From a virus, in IMG/VR virus record IMGVR_UViG_3300045927_000329, positions 1 to 64,000 of that record: a stretch of 64,000 nt of DNA; one strand, written 5' to 3'. The notes under the pieces are model-generated. The model made no database searches. It was not told where the DNA came from and worked only from the letters and a program-made list of their open reading frames with translations. Below, one piece after another: positions 21,858-30,135 of the stretch. The translations under genes and the position numbers were made by a program. How positions within the stretch are numbered: position 1 is the stretch's first letter; the number at the start of each line of letters is the position of its first letter.

Positions 21858-22880
21858 TCAGGCGGCCACCAGCTGGCGCGCCAGGGTGAACGCCTGCGCC
21901 TTCAGCGTCGCGTTCCCGCCGAAGATCGCGCTCTCGTTCGCCCGGTCGCGCCCGGCCGCCGACTTGGCTTCCCCCGGCCGGACGTGGTCGAAGTACTCGA
22001 CCACGGCGTTATAGGCCGCCCAGGCCGAGGCCTCGCCCGCGCGGACGTTCACCAGCTGATTCGCCATGTCGGCGCCCTTGCCGGCAAAGGTGAGCTGCGC
22101 GACCGCGTCCCGGCGCGCCAGGATGACCGGGGCGATCGGCTTGCCGGCGGCCTCGGTGTTCGGGATGGCGGCCTCGATGTACGCCGCCAGCTGCTTGGCG
22201 TTCATGGGGTGCTGCGCGAGCCGCGCGAAGGTGTCGCCGGTGGCCTTGAGCGCCTGGGTGAGCTTGGCCAGGATGGCGGCCGCGTCATCGAGCCGCTGGG
22301 AGGCCGAGGCCGTGTGCCGGATGGTGAACCACGCCTTGCCCTGGGCGGCGCCCACGGCCATGCCGAGGGTGTTCTGACAGACCACCCGGATCAACGTGCC
22401 CAACCCGATGATCCCGGTTGAGCCGTCGTGCGACCAGTGCAGGAGAAAGTAGCCGTTGACGTCGTCGCCGTCCACTGGCGTGATGCGCCCGACGCCGGCC
22501 GGCATCCGCAGCAGCATCCAGCACCGTTCCCCGTGGCCCAGGGCGCCCATCGCCGCCGGCCGGCAGCCCATGCCGAGCAGGGGGTCGAGGATGGCGCAGG
22601 CCTCGGCGTTCTGGACGGGGGTGTAGGTGCTGCCGACGACGCCGAGCTGCACCTGCCGGCCGCCCTCCTGGCGCACGGTGGCGCGGTGGTCGCGCACCTT
22701 GGTGCCGTCGGCGAAGTAGAGATCCACCAGCTGGACGAGGTAATCGAGGTTCCCCATCCGCAGGGCGTCGGCGACGGTCGAGACGTCGACGGTGATGCGG
22801 GTGCCGAGCTTGTGCCAGGGGGTCTGGCCCTGATACGCCATGGCGACCTGTCCGTTGATGACTGCGAGGTTGTGTGCCAT
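21858..22880 (-). CDS. DUF932 family protein
   Basis: This 340-residue protein matches the DUF932 (phage/plasmid-like TIGR03299) family. An N-terminal TPWHKLGTRI is followed by GVVGSTYTPVQNAEACAILD, then GDDVNGYFLLHWSHDGSTGI, IRVVCQNTLGMAV and a C-terminal helical part ending FTLARQLVAA. The function of the family is not established; members are common next to replication genes in phages and plasmids. It is the first gene of the long minus-strand region, directly after the divergent control region, so it is probably expressed early and strongly. Confidence 0.88.
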   Translation of the reverse strand: MAHNLAVINGQVAMAYQGQTPWHKLGTRITVDVSTVADALRMGNLDYLVQLVDLYFADGTKVRDHRATVRQEGGRQVQLGVVGSTYTPVQNAEACAILDPLLGMGCRPAAMGALGHGERCWMLLRMPAGVGRITPVDGDDVNGYFLLHWSHDGSTGIIGLGTLIRVVCQNTLGMAVGAAQGKAWFTIRHTASASQRLDDAAAILAKLTQALKATGDTFARLAQHPMNAKQLAAYIEAAIPNTEAAGKPIAPVILARRDAVAQLTFAGKGADMANQLVNVRAGEASAWAAYNAVVEYFDHVRPGEAKSAAGRDRANESAIFGGNATLKAQAFTLARQLVAA

Positions 22881-23151
22881 TGGTCTGCTCCTGTCGTCTG
22901 TCGTTCTGTCGGTTGCGTCTGGTGGCGCCGGGTCAGGGCGCCAGTGGGTGTCGTGTCGTCGAATTGAGAGTTTTTGGCTGCCGCCTCTGCCATACCCGTG
23001 CCAAAGTGAATGAGACGCTATCAGGCGCTATCAGACGCCATGAACACGGTGACAGGTTGTCAGCGTGTCAAAACTACCGTGTAAGGCAGAGAAAAGTGTC
23101 CGTTTGCGCGACAGGCGGCGACTTCCCAGGCGGCCGCCGGCCTCGGACTCT

Positions 23152-23163
23152 GGTTAACATAAC
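23152..23163 (+). promoter_or_regulatory. candidate operator GGTTAACATAAC, copy 3
   Basis: The third 12-mer, here with a following C that completes the arms GGTTA and TAACC of the inverted repeat. It is in the divergent control region, about 270 nt upstream of the DUF932 start. Confidence 0.42.
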
Positions 23164-23295
23164 CGAGCTTATGCGACTCCAGGCCGCTAAGTCCTTTAGA
23201 ATCAGTAGTTAGCGAGCCGAGCCCAGGCGAAAGTAGAGGCGAAGCGCGCCGGCAGCCCGGGGCGCCGGCCGTCCAGGCCTCCCGGCCGCCGGCAG

Positions 23296-23367
23296 CCTGG
23301 GGCGCGCTCGACGCCTGGGGGCCCGGGCGGGGCGGCGCGCCTGGGGCCTGGGGCGCGGCGCCTGGGG
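23296..23367. repeat. five CCTGGGG repeats in a GC-only block
   Basis: CCTGGGG starts at 23296, 23314, 23340, 23347 and 23361 within DNA that is almost pure G+C. It is non-coding on both strands as far as can be judged. It may form strong secondary structure or G-rich four-stranded DNA. Confidence 0.5.
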
Positions 23368-23470
23368 CGGCAGGGCGGCGCATTGTCCGCGAGGCCGGCG
23401 GCCGGCAGAGTGTCTTCGCCTGCGCCCGATCTCACCGATCTTCAAATTTTTTCGACCTTGAATTTTTCGC

Positions 23471-23489
23471 TAGCGGGGTCTAGACAGAC
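23471..23489 (+). promoter_or_regulatory. late-promoter-like motif, copy 1
   Basis: TAGCGGGGTCTAGACAGAC lies about 50 nt before the first plus-strand gene. It shares the core (T)AG-x-GGGG-x(0,1)-TCTAGAC with the copy at 24238 and, less well, with those at 38772 and 48191. Confidence 0.45.
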
Positions 23490-23519
23490 GCCCACGCCCT
23501 CCCCCACCCTGGCGCGGTC

Positions 23520-24242
23520 ATGCTCGACCCCTCGCGCCAGCGCGGCGCGCTCGCCGAACTGCTCGTCGCCTACCGCTTTCTCGAATCCGGCCGCCTCGTC
23601 AGCTGGCCGCTCACGCCCTGCGCCTACGATCTGGTCGTCGATACCGGCGACCGCCTCGTGCGCGTCCAGGTCAAGCAGGCACACGAGCACCAAGGCGCCG
23701 ATCGCCACTTCGGGCACTGGATCGCGCGGCTCACCAAGCGGCGCACCGGCGGGCGCGATCGGGCGCTGGCGGCCGCCGATGTCGACTACATCGCCGTCGT
23801 CTGCCGGCCGGAGGAGGTCTACGTCATTCCGGCGCCGGTCTGCACCTCGCAACAGGACGCACGCTGGATCAAGGCACGGCTGGTCATCGGGCCTGAGAGC
23901 CACTATCGCGTGTTCCTGAATCTCTTCTCGCTTGGCAACGGCAGCAGTGGCGAAGTCGCCGCGTCGCCGATCGCGCCCCTGCGCAAAGCCGGGCGCTGGG
24001 CGGCCGGACCACGTCGCGAGCGGGGGCAGCGCAAGCCGTATCGACGCCTCACCGAGGACCAGATTGCGCAAATTGTCCAGATGCCGGTGCGGTGGTACCG
24101 CCGACAACCGCCCGAGGGCCTGATCCCGCTGGAGGATCTGGCCCGGCAGTTCGACGTCTGCCCGGCGACCTTGCGCAATCTCGTCCTGCGCCGGTCTCGC
24201 CTCGACCTCCTGGCCAGGGACGCGAGCCCCGAATCGCCTTAG
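23520..24242 (+). CDS. PD-(D/E)XK nuclease-like protein with C-terminal HTH
   Basis: This 240-residue protein starts with RGALAELLVAYRFLESGRLV, then AYDLVVDTGDRLVRVQVKQA, the D...(E/Q)xK core of the PDDEXK_11/Hjr-like group (D38 and QVK about 51). IAVVCRPEEVYVIPA continues the usual beta-strand order. The last 70 residues contain an HTH-like segment (IPLEDLARQFDVCPATLRNL). This looks like an endonuclease of the homing or structure-specific type, perhaps used in packaging or DNA processing since it opens the late region. Targets unknown. Confidence 0.78.
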   Translation: MLDPSRQRGALAELLVAYRFLESGRLVSWPLTPCAYDLVVDTGDRLVRVQVKQAHEHQGADRHFGHWIARLTKRRTGGRDRALAAADVDYIAVVCRPEEVYVIPAPVCTSQQDARWIKARLVIGPESHYRVFLNLFSLGNGSSGEVAASPIAPLRKAGRWAAGPRRERGQRKPYRRLTEDQIAQIVQMPVRWYRRQPPEGLIPLEDLARQFDVCPATLRNLVLRRSRLDLLARDASPESP

Positions 24243-24258
24243 GGGGATCTAGACAACC
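24238..24258 (+). promoter_or_regulatory. late-promoter-like motif, copy 2
   Basis: CTTAGGGGGATCTAGACAAC lies 31 nt before the next ATG and partly within the end of the nuclease gene. The first 13 bases are identical to copy 3 at 38772. Confidence 0.5.
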
Positions 24259-24268
24259 TGCTACCGCC

Positions 24269-24652
24269 ATGCTTCGCTCAGCAGCGATGCGTCTGGCCAA
24301 TCGCCTCGCTGGCGCGCTGCTCTTCCGCCGCCTCGCGCGCTCGCTCGACCGCCTCGCCGAGGCGATCGAGGGGCAGCAGACGCTCCTCCTGCGTCTCGTA
24401 GACCATCTCGCACCCAACCCCGCCCCGCCCGAGCGCGACGTGCTGCGCGCCGACACCGGCCTCAGCTATCTCGACGACGAAGAAGCGGGCCAGGCGCTCG
24501 CCTTCATCGAGCGCACGCGCGCCGCCACCGGCCACACGCCCGACGACGAGGAGGTCATCATCCACCTCGCCGACGAGAAAACGCAGAACCTGGCCGAACG
24601 GCTCTCGGTGCGCGAGGCCGAACTGGCGCGCCTGGCGGAGTCGCGCCTGTGA
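24269..24652 (+). CDS. hypothetical protein, helical, acidic C-terminal half
   Basis: This 127-residue protein is of unknown family. The N-terminal 50 residues form basic amphipathic helix (MRLANRLAGALLFRRLARSL). The C-terminal half is acidic, with a regular helical part (DEKTQNLAERLSVREAELAR). The ATG lies 10 nt after the late-type motif, and the stop overlaps the next GTG by 4 nt. A DNA-packaging accessory role is suggested by position only. Confidence 0.62.
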   Translation: MLRSAAMRLANRLAGALLFRRLARSLDRLAEAIEGQQTLLLRLVDHLAPNPAPPERDVLRADTGLSYLDDEEAGQALAFIERTRAATGHTPDDEEVIIHLADEKTQNLAERLSVREAELARLAESRL

Positions 24653-24948
24653 GCGTGCCCAAGCCGCCCCAGATCACCGCCTGGGAGCAGCTGCCGATCG
24701 TGCTCCTGGTGCCCGAACTCGCGCTGCTGCTGCGCCGCTCGCCCGGGACCATCCTGCGCGACTGCCGCCGCGGGACGATCGAGCCGAAGCCGTTCGCCGG
24801 TCGGCCCTGGCGCTGGAACCGCGACGGCGTGCGCGCGCATCTCGATCGCCTCCACCGCCTGGCCGAGGCGCGCGCGACGTCGCGCCCGCGGGTGAACGAG
24901 TCGGAGTCGCCCCTGGCGCCGCGCCTGGTGCTGGAGGCGCGTCGGTGA
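24649..24948 (+). CDS. excisionase/MerR-like HTH protein
   Basis: This 99-residue protein carries one HTH: LVPELALLLRRSPGTILRDC, then EPKPFAGRPWRWNRDGVRAH. The W-R-W-x-R-D-G-V ending is typical of helix-turn-helix excisionase-family folds. It lies a few genes upstream of the terminase genes, so it may bind DNA during packaging or regulate late genes. GTGA overlaps link it to both neighbours. Confidence 0.72.
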   Translation: MSVPKPPQITAWEQLPIVLLVPELALLLRRSPGTILRDCRRGTIEPKPFAGRPWRWNRDGVRAHLDRLHRLAEARATSRPRVNESESPLAPRLVLEARR

Positions 24949-25160
24949 GCGACGGGGCGCGTCTCGCGGTGAAGCGCCGTCGGCGTCCGCGGCGCCTCAT
25001 CGTCGCCCCCCTGGCTGCTGACGCCTCCGAGCAGGCGCGCTTCCTGCGCGAGCAGCCGCCCGAAGAAGTGGTACGGCACAGCCCGCCGCCGCCGCGCACC
25101 GACTATGCGGCGCTCCAGCTCCTGGGGCACCGCCTCGTCACCCGCGATCGGCGGGAGTAG
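24945..25160 (+). CDS. hypothetical basic protein
   Basis: This 71-residue protein starts with GTG in a GTGA overlap and has a Lys/Arg-rich N-terminus (AVKRRRRPRRLIV), then a region ending YAALQLLGHRLVTRDRR. Unknown family. The basic N-terminus suggests nucleic-acid contact. Confidence 0.58.
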   Translation: MSDGARLAVKRRRRPRRLIVAPLAADASEQARFLREQPPEEVVRHSPPPPRTDYAALQLLGHRLVTRDRRE

Positions 25161-25183
25161 AGGGTTTTCCGAAGAGGTCCGCT

Positions 25184-26110
25184 GTGGCGATTACCGTCAA
25201 TCCCTCGCGCAAGCGCCGCTACAGCGGCCAGGCCGCGCTCATTCCCGCGGCGGTGACCGCCGGTCGGACCTCACCCAAGCGCCGGCAGCTCCTCGCCGAG
25301 GAGTCCGCCCTGCAGCACGCCGACGCGATCGCCTCTTTCGTCGATCGGCTCGGGGGCCGCGAGCGGCTCGCCGAGGCGCTGGCCATCGCCGAGACCGCCC
25401 CGGAGTGCGAAGCGCTCGTCCAGCACCTGCTCGACCCGCGCTTCCGCCTCTGGTCGCTCCCGAAGGTCTGCGCGCTGGCCGGCTTCACCGTCGCCGATCT
25501 CTTCCAGGCCTACCGCAAGGCGACGCTCCTGCGCGCGCACATCGAGGCGACGCACCGCATCGCCGCCAAGCTGGCCCCGATCGTCGAGGACGTGATGGCC
25601 CGGGCGCTGCCGCGCATGGAGACCTGCCTCCTCTGCAAGGGGAAGAAGACGCGCCTGCGCGTCGCGGCCGACGGCACTCGCACCCAGATCCGCTGTCCGC
25701 AGTGCCGCGGAGTGGGCGAGCGCCGCGTCGAGCCCAGCGCCGACCACCAGAAACTGGCGCTCGAACTCGGCCAGCTCACCGCGCAGAAAGGCGGGGGCAC
25801 CGGGGTGATCGTCAACCAGCAGAACATCACCGCAGGCGCCGCCGCCGCCCAGGCGAATGCGGCCTCGGCCGGCCCGCTCGAACAGCTCCAGCAGGCGGTC
25901 GGCCAGCTGCTCTTCTCGCCCGACCGCCAGCGCGCCTCCGCGACGGTCGACGCCGGGTCGGTGGTCGAGGCACAGACCGTTGAACCTCCAACGACCACCA
26001 TCGGCGACCCGCCGCCCCCCGAGCCCACCGACCCGCCCGAGGAGCGCGAGCGCGACGAGCCCGACGACGAGCCGGACGACCCGGTCGGCCCGCCGCGAGG
26101 AGACCACTGA
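25184..26110 (+). CDS. candidate small terminase subunit
   Basis: This 308-residue protein has a helical DNA-binding-like part (residues about 85-140: FRLWSLPKVCALAGFTVADL, then FQAYRKATLLRAHIEATHRI). A zinc-binding pair follows (METCLLCKGKKTR, then RCPQCRGVGERR, about 147-183), then an Ala-rich helix and a long acidic, Pro-rich tail. It lies two genes before the large terminase, the usual place of the DNA-recognition subunit. The assignment rests on context plus the HTH-like part. The zinc site is unusual for a small terminase. Confidence 0.6.
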   Translation: MAITVNPSRKRRYSGQAALIPAAVTAGRTSPKRRQLLAEESALQHADAIASFVDRLGGRERLAEALAIAETAPECEALVQHLLDPRFRLWSLPKVCALAGFTVADLFQAYRKATLLRAHIEATHRIAAKLAPIVEDVMARALPRMETCLLCKGKKTRLRVAADGTRTQIRCPQCRGVGERRVEPSADHQKLALELGQLTAQKGGGTGVIVNQQNITAGAAAAQANAASAGPLEQLQQAVGQLLFSPDRQRASATVDAGSVVEAQTVEPPTTTIGDPPPPEPTDPPEERERDEPDDEPDDPVGPPRGDH

Positions 26111-26520
26111 TGGGCCAGCTGATGCCGATGCTCAACCTCGCCGGGGCCGCCCAGTCGCGCCAGCGGATGCAGCCCGGGATGTCGCCCGGGATGCCGATGC
26201 GCCCGGGAATGCCCCCGATGCCGCAGCCGGCGATGCGCCCCTCGACCTCCCCGCCCGCGACGCAGAACCAGCCGCAGCTCCAGCTGCACGACCAGCGCGT
26301 CCGCAATCCCGGCGAGCGCCTGCGCGGCCAGCTCAGTGGCGTCTTCGCGCCCTTCCGCGGCGGGCCGCCGCTGCCGCCCTCCAACCAGCTGCTGCAGCCG
26401 ATGCAGCCCCAGGCGATGCAGCCGCAGCAGGGGCCGGCGATGCCCTCGATCACCGGCCCGGGCCAGCAGCAGGCGGCCTTCCCCTTCGGCGGCGAGGACT
26501 CCACGAAGTCCTTCTACTGA
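26110..26520 (+). CDS. Met/Pro/Gln-rich low-complexity protein
   Basis: This 136-residue protein is dominated by Met, Pro, Gln and Gly (for example PGMSPGMPMRPGMPPMPQPA) with no folded domain I can see. It ends GGEDSTKSFY. Its ATG overlaps the upstream TGA. It is probably a disordered accessory of packaging or head assembly. Function unknown. Confidence 0.65.
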   Translation: MGQLMPMLNLAGAAQSRQRMQPGMSPGMPMRPGMPPMPQPAMRPSTSPPATQNQPQLQLHDQRVRNPGERLRGQLSGVFAPFRGGPPLPPSNQLLQPMQPQAMQPQQGPAMPSITGPGQQQAAFPFGGEDSTKSFY

Positions 26521-26535
26521 GTTGAGGCCTCTGGC

Positions 26536-28845
26536 GTGTATCACCCCGACCTGATCGCCGAAGACGAAGCGGAGATCGTGCGCACCTTCCCGACCGTCTT
26601 CCCCTCGGGCGTCTTCCCGACCTACTCGGTCGAGGACTCCGCCGCGCTCACCGCCTCGGCGATGCAGGCCTACGACGACCTCGGCCGCAGCCGCCGCCCG
26701 CTCACCGCCGAGGAGAACGCCTTCGTCAGCCACGCCAAGCTGCGCGTCATCTTCGACTTCCCGTGGTTCGCCGAGCGCTTCGTCTGGATCGACGAAGAAG
26801 GCCACGGCCTGCGGCGCCTCACGCCCTTCTGGGAGTCGCAGCAGATGGTCCTCGACCAGCTGGCGCGCCTCGAACTGGCGCGCGTCAAGGACGGCAGCCG
26901 CGACGGCCTGCTCCTGAACATCCTCAAGGCGCGACAGCTCGGCGTCTCGACCCTCTCCGAAGCGCTCATCGCGCACCGCCTGGTGACCCGCCCGCACATC
27001 CGCGCGCTCAGCGGCGCCGACGTCGAGGAGCAGGCGGGCTATCTCTTCCGCATGGTCGTGCGCATCTACGACCAGCTGCCCTGGTTCCTCAAGCCCGACC
27101 GCCTCTACTTCACGAAGAACCGCGAGCTGACCCTCGCCAACTCCTGCTTCCTCAAGACCGCCTGGGGCAAGTCGACCCGCGGCGCGCTCCAGTCCATCTC
27201 CGGGGCGGAAGGCTCCAAAGGCGCCATCGGCCGCGGGCAGACCTACTCCTGCGTCCACATCTCCGAACTTCCCACCTGGGAGAACCCCGAGCAGCTCGAC
27301 ACCGCGCTCCTCCCGGCGATCCCGGTCAGCGCCGACACGCTCGTCCTCTACGAGGCGACCGCCGAGTACGCGGGCGACTGGTGGCACCAGCACTGGCTGG
27401 CGACCGCCGAGGGCGTCGGGCGCTTCAGGAACGTCTTCATCCCCTGGTCCGCGGAGCCGCGCAAGTACTCCCTCCCGCCGCCTCCGGGCTGGGTCCCCCT
27501 GGCCTCGACCCTCGCCCACGCCGAGAAGTGCGAGCGCGACTCCCCGAAGTGGTACGGCGGTCGCACGGTGCGCCTCACCGCGCCGCAGCTCTACTGGTAC
27601 GAGCAGACGCGCGCCTTCTACGAGAAGAAGGGACAGCTCTACAAGTTCCTCAAGGAGTATCCGGCCGACGATCACGAGTGCTTCCAGTACGCCGGCCGCT
27701 CCATCTTCACGCTCGACCAGCTCGAAGCGATCGACCGCGCCGGCAGCCGCCGGCCGCTCAAGGACGTCTGGGCGGTGGAGCCGGCCAGCGAGATCGCCGC
27801 GCTCAAGCGCCTGGAGTTCCCAGCGGATGCGGCGCAGACCAGCTCCCTCGACCGCGGCCGCGCGCGCGTCCCGCTCGCCCCGCGCGTCCCGGGCACCGCC
27901 TCACCCTTAGCGCCCCTCACGCACCACGTCCCCCCGGGCTACGGCTTCCGCCGCCTCTCCCCCGAGCAGCTGCGCGAGATGCCGAGCCTGCGCAAGTCCG
28001 CCCTGGCCATCTGGGAGTATCCGCGCCTGCGCGGCTCGCGCCGCTACGTCCTCGGGGTCGACGTCGCCGACGGCCTCGGCCAGGACTACTCGATCATCGA
28101 CGTCATCCGCCAGCCGACCATCGAAGAGCCGGCCGAGCAGGTCGCGCAGTACTGCTCCAACGTCGTCGACGCCAAGGCGCTCGCCTTCATCTGCGACGCC
28201 ATCGGCCGCTACTACTGCGACGGGGACGGCATCGAGGCGCTGGCGGCGATCGAGACCAACAACCACGGCCTGGCGACCCAGGACACGCTGCAGCTGCACC
28301 TCGGCTACGGCCACTTCTACCGCTGGGAGTACGCCGACGCCGCCGAGATGGACCGCCGCTACTCGACCCGCATCGGCTGGATGACCTCCCCGCGCACGCG
28401 CCCGATGCTCCTGGCCTACTTCCACGGCGCCGTCACCAGCTTCGACCCGATCACGACACTCCCCGACTTCGTGCTCAACTCCCCGATCACGCGCAGCGAG
28501 CTGCGGCACCTGGTCACCGAGACCACCCTCGGCGAGGCGGAGGCCGCGCGCGGCCAGCACGACGACGCGATCATGGCCGGCGCCATCGGCTACTACGTCG
28601 CCTGGCGCATGGCCGGCGGCGAGACCGAGCCGATCGCCGACCGGCGCCGCCGCAAAGCGGCCCTCGACCAGCTCGCCGCCAAGGGCGAGCAGCCCGTCGC
28701 CGACTGGCGCAACTCCCCGGCGACCTCTCTGGAAACCGACGACCTGGAGGAGATCGATCATGGCGGCACCGTCAGCGACGACGTCAGCTACGCGCTCAGC
28801 GACGAGCCCGACGGGCTCTTCTTCGACGACCGCAGCCGCGCATGA
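26536..28845 (+). CDS. terminase large subunit (TerL)
   Basis: This 769-residue packaging motor has an N-terminal ATPase with a deviant Walker A LKARQLGVST (residues 130-139) and Walker B YSCVHISELP (E244), then a linker of about 100 residues. The C-terminal RNase-H-like nuclease carries YVLGVDVADG (about 504-513) and the late acidic GQHDDAIMAG (about 675). The family cuts concatemeric DNA and drives it through the portal. It is longer than the usual 450-600 residues. The extra Pro-rich stretch near 440-480 joins the two domains. The start is GTG. Confidence 0.93.
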   Translation: MYHPDLIAEDEAEIVRTFPTVFPSGVFPTYSVEDSAALTASAMQAYDDLGRSRRPLTAEENAFVSHAKLRVIFDFPWFAERFVWIDEEGHGLRRLTPFWESQQMVLDQLARLELARVKDGSRDGLLLNILKARQLGVSTLSEALIAHRLVTRPHIRALSGADVEEQAGYLFRMVVRIYDQLPWFLKPDRLYFTKNRELTLANSCFLKTAWGKSTRGALQSISGAEGSKGAIGRGQTYSCVHISELPTWENPEQLDTALLPAIPVSADTLVLYEATAEYAGDWWHQHWLATAEGVGRFRNVFIPWSAEPRKYSLPPPPGWVPLASTLAHAEKCERDSPKWYGGRTVRLTAPQLYWYEQTRAFYEKKGQLYKFLKEYPADDHECFQYAGRSIFTLDQLEAIDRAGSRRPLKDVWAVEPASEIAALKRLEFPADAAQTSSLDRGRARVPLAPRVPGTASPLAPLTHHVPPGYGFRRLSPEQLREMPSLRKSALAIWEYPRLRGSRRYVLGVDVADGLGQDYSIIDVIRQPTIEEPAEQVAQYCSNVVDAKALAFICDAIGRYYCDGDGIEALAAIETNNHGLATQDTLQLHLGYGHFYRWEYADAAEMDRRYSTRIGWMTSPRTRPMLLAYFHGAVTSFDPITTLPDFVLNSPITRSELRHLVTETTLGEAEAARGQHDDAIMAGAIGYYVAWRMAGGETEPIADRRRRKAALDQLAAKGEQPVADWRNSPATSLETDDLEEIDHGGTVSDDVSYALSDEPDGLFFDDRSRA

Positions 28846-29371
28846 GACGCTGGCGCAGACGCCAGCGTCGGTCGGACGGTCGACCGCGTCGGCCGCGCAT
28901 GAGCGGACGGCCGCGCCCGCGCCGGTGCGCGTGCGGCGCCTGCAGCCGGCGCTGCTGGCCAGTCGTCTCAAGGCGCCCGAGGCCATCGAACTGCCCGACG
29001 GCCGCACCGTCCTCGGCGCCACCGGCGACTGGCGCGTCTACCGCGGCACGACCACCCTCGACCTGGTCCCGCCGACCCGCTTCCCCAAGGACTACGAGCT
29101 GATCCCGGAGGTCGGCCTGACCCTCAGCCCGAGCGACTGCACGCGCCTGGAGCAGACGACCGGCCTGGGGACGACCCAGATCCCGATCACCTTCATCAGC
29201 GCGGTCGAGCAGCTGGCGTCGCTCTCGATCGGCGACGTCCGCCTGGAGTTCACGCCCGGCCAGCTCGCCGAGCTGCACCACCGCGCCAGCAAGCGCGGGC
29301 GCTCGATCGAACTGGAGATCAAGGCGGTGGTCGATCGCATCCGCGACGAGATCTTCCACAAGGGGGGCTAG
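28760..29371 (+). CDS. hypothetical protein overlapping the terminase end
   Basis: This 203-residue protein starts at an ATG with a GGAGGAG box 8 nt upstream, which lies within the last 86 nt of the terminase gene. The first 55 residues are Ala/Thr/Ser-rich. The remainder is folded-looking (AIELPDGRTVLGATGDWRVY, then LTLSPSDCTRLEQTTGLGTT) and ends in a helix (ELEIKAVVDRIRDEIFHKGG). Family not recognised. Confidence 0.68.
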   Translation: MAAPSATTSATRSATSPTGSSSTTAAAHETLAQTPASVGRSTASAAHERTAAPAPVRVRRLQPALLASRLKAPEAIELPDGRTVLGATGDWRVYRGTTTLDLVPPTRFPKDYELIPEVGLTLSPSDCTRLEQTTGLGTTQIPITFISAVEQLASLSIGDVRLEFTPGQLAELHHRASKRGRSIELEIKAVVDRIRDEIFHKGG

Positions 29372-29448
29372 GGAGGCCCGTGGCCAGACAGATGGCCTGG
29401 TACCCCGGGCCTCCCCCGAACAGGGCGACACCGACAAGGAGCAGAGCG

Positions 29449-29697
29449 ATGCAGATCACACCGGAGATGCTCGAATACTCGTGGCAGCGGTTCGACGCGC
29501 TCGCCACCTCGCTGCACATCACGATCGGCTATCAGACGGACCCGATCGTCTCCGATCCGAAGCGGGCGTGCGAGAAGGCGGTCGGCCTCGACGAGTACAG
29601 CCACATCGCCGATCCCATCGAGCGGGTCGAGGCGGTGATCACGACCGAGTACGTCCCCGCCTACGAGAAGCGGGCGGCGTCCGAGGCGGCTGGCTGA
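29449..29697 (+). CDS. hypothetical protein
   Basis: This 82-residue protein was taken from an ATG with AAGGAG upstream. It is helical (EMLEYSWQRFDALATSLHIT) and acidic, with no recognised family. It is linked to the small membrane-protein gene by a TGATG overlap. Confidence 0.62.
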   Translation: MQITPEMLEYSWQRFDALATSLHITIGYQTDPIVSDPKRACEKAVGLDEYSHIADPIERVEAVITTEYVPAYEKRAASEAAG

Positions 29698-29906
29698 TGG
29701 CCTGGTCGCCGGCCGACTGGACGCGCGCCTTCGGCCTCGCCCTGGCGATCGTCGTGGCGGGCGTGCTCGTCGCGCTCCTGCTGCAGCGGACCACGGCGCC
29801 GCTCACCGTGCCGCCGGAGGACCTGTTCCTGCTGCGCTGCACGCAGCAGGTGCGTCCCGGCCTCGACGCGATCTGGTTCCTCTGTCATCAGGTCGAGGAG
29901 AAGTAG
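29697..29906 (+). CDS. 69-residue membrane protein, possible lysis accessory
   Basis: Begins MAWSPADWTRAFG and has one N-terminal membrane helix (LALAIVVAGVLVALLL). A C-terminal domain with two Cys follows (LFLLRCTQQVRPGLDAIWFL, then CHQ). N-in/C-out topology with a periplasmic disulphide is possible, as in spanin- or holin-like proteins. The assignment is speculative. It starts a run of small MAW-type genes. Confidence 0.6.
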   Translation: MAWSPADWTRAFGLALAIVVAGVLVALLLQRTTAPLTVPPEDLFLLRCTQQVRPGLDAIWFLCHQVEEK

Positions 29907-29908
29907 CC

Positions 29909-30016
29909 GTGAGCGACCGGCGCCGGTACGACTTCGAGGCGTGGCCCACGGACGGCAACGAACTGACCGTCCGCTTGTTCAACTGGTTCTCCCGCAACTA
30001 CTGGCTGGTGGTGTGA
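29909..30016 (+). CDS. 35-residue hypothetical protein
   Basis: A short frame with a GTG start, product beginning MSDRRRYDFEAWPTDGNELT and ending in an aromatic helix (LFNWFSRNYWLVV). Its TGA overlaps the next ATG by one base (TGATG). It is credible because of the tight overlap. Confidence 0.5.
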   Translation: MSDRRRYDFEAWPTDGNELTVRLFNWFSRNYWLVV

Positions 30017-30123
30017 TGGCCTGGTGGGACGCGCTCACGCTGCCGCAGGTGCTGCTGGTGCTCGGGCTGCTCTTCCTCGGGCTGCTCTTCGTCGTCGCGC
30101 GCGCGTGGTTCGAGAACCAGTAG
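30016..30123 (+). CDS. 35-residue single-span membrane protein
   Basis: Product MAWWDALTLPQ, one strongly hydrophobic helix (VLLVLGLLFLGLLFVVA) and a short polar tail RAWFENQ. It is a probable small membrane protein, for example a holin-like or anchor peptide. It overlaps the previous gene by one base. Confidence 0.55.
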   Translation: MAWWDALTLPQVLLVLGLLFLGLLFVVARAWFENQ

Positions 30124-30135
30124 GAGGTCCAACCA

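Larger units (their letters stand above)
22881..23519. promoter_or_regulatory. divergent control region between early (minus) and late (plus) genes
   Basis: About 640 nt without a convincing gene. It should hold the promoters for the minus-strand region and for the plus-strand late genes. Features in order are GCGCTATCAG-type direct repeats near 23025, a GGTTAACATAAC site at 23152-23163, a very GC-rich block with five CCTGGGG repeats (23296-23367), an AT-rich stretch near 23450, and the CTAG-type motif at 23471-23489. Confidence 0.6.

Noticed and set aside
22874-23212. 112-residue plus-strand open frame in the divergent control region
   Set aside because: It overlaps the DUF932 start and the operator-like site; composition (many Cys/Arg, no order) does not look like a protein.
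25510-27675. 721-residue minus-strand open frame opposite the small-terminase-candidate, Met/Pro-rich and terminase genes
   Set aside because: A shadow of strongly GC3-biased plus-strand genes. Its sequence is low-complexity Glu/Gly/Arg/Val-rich without motifs, while the plus strand encodes a clear terminase.
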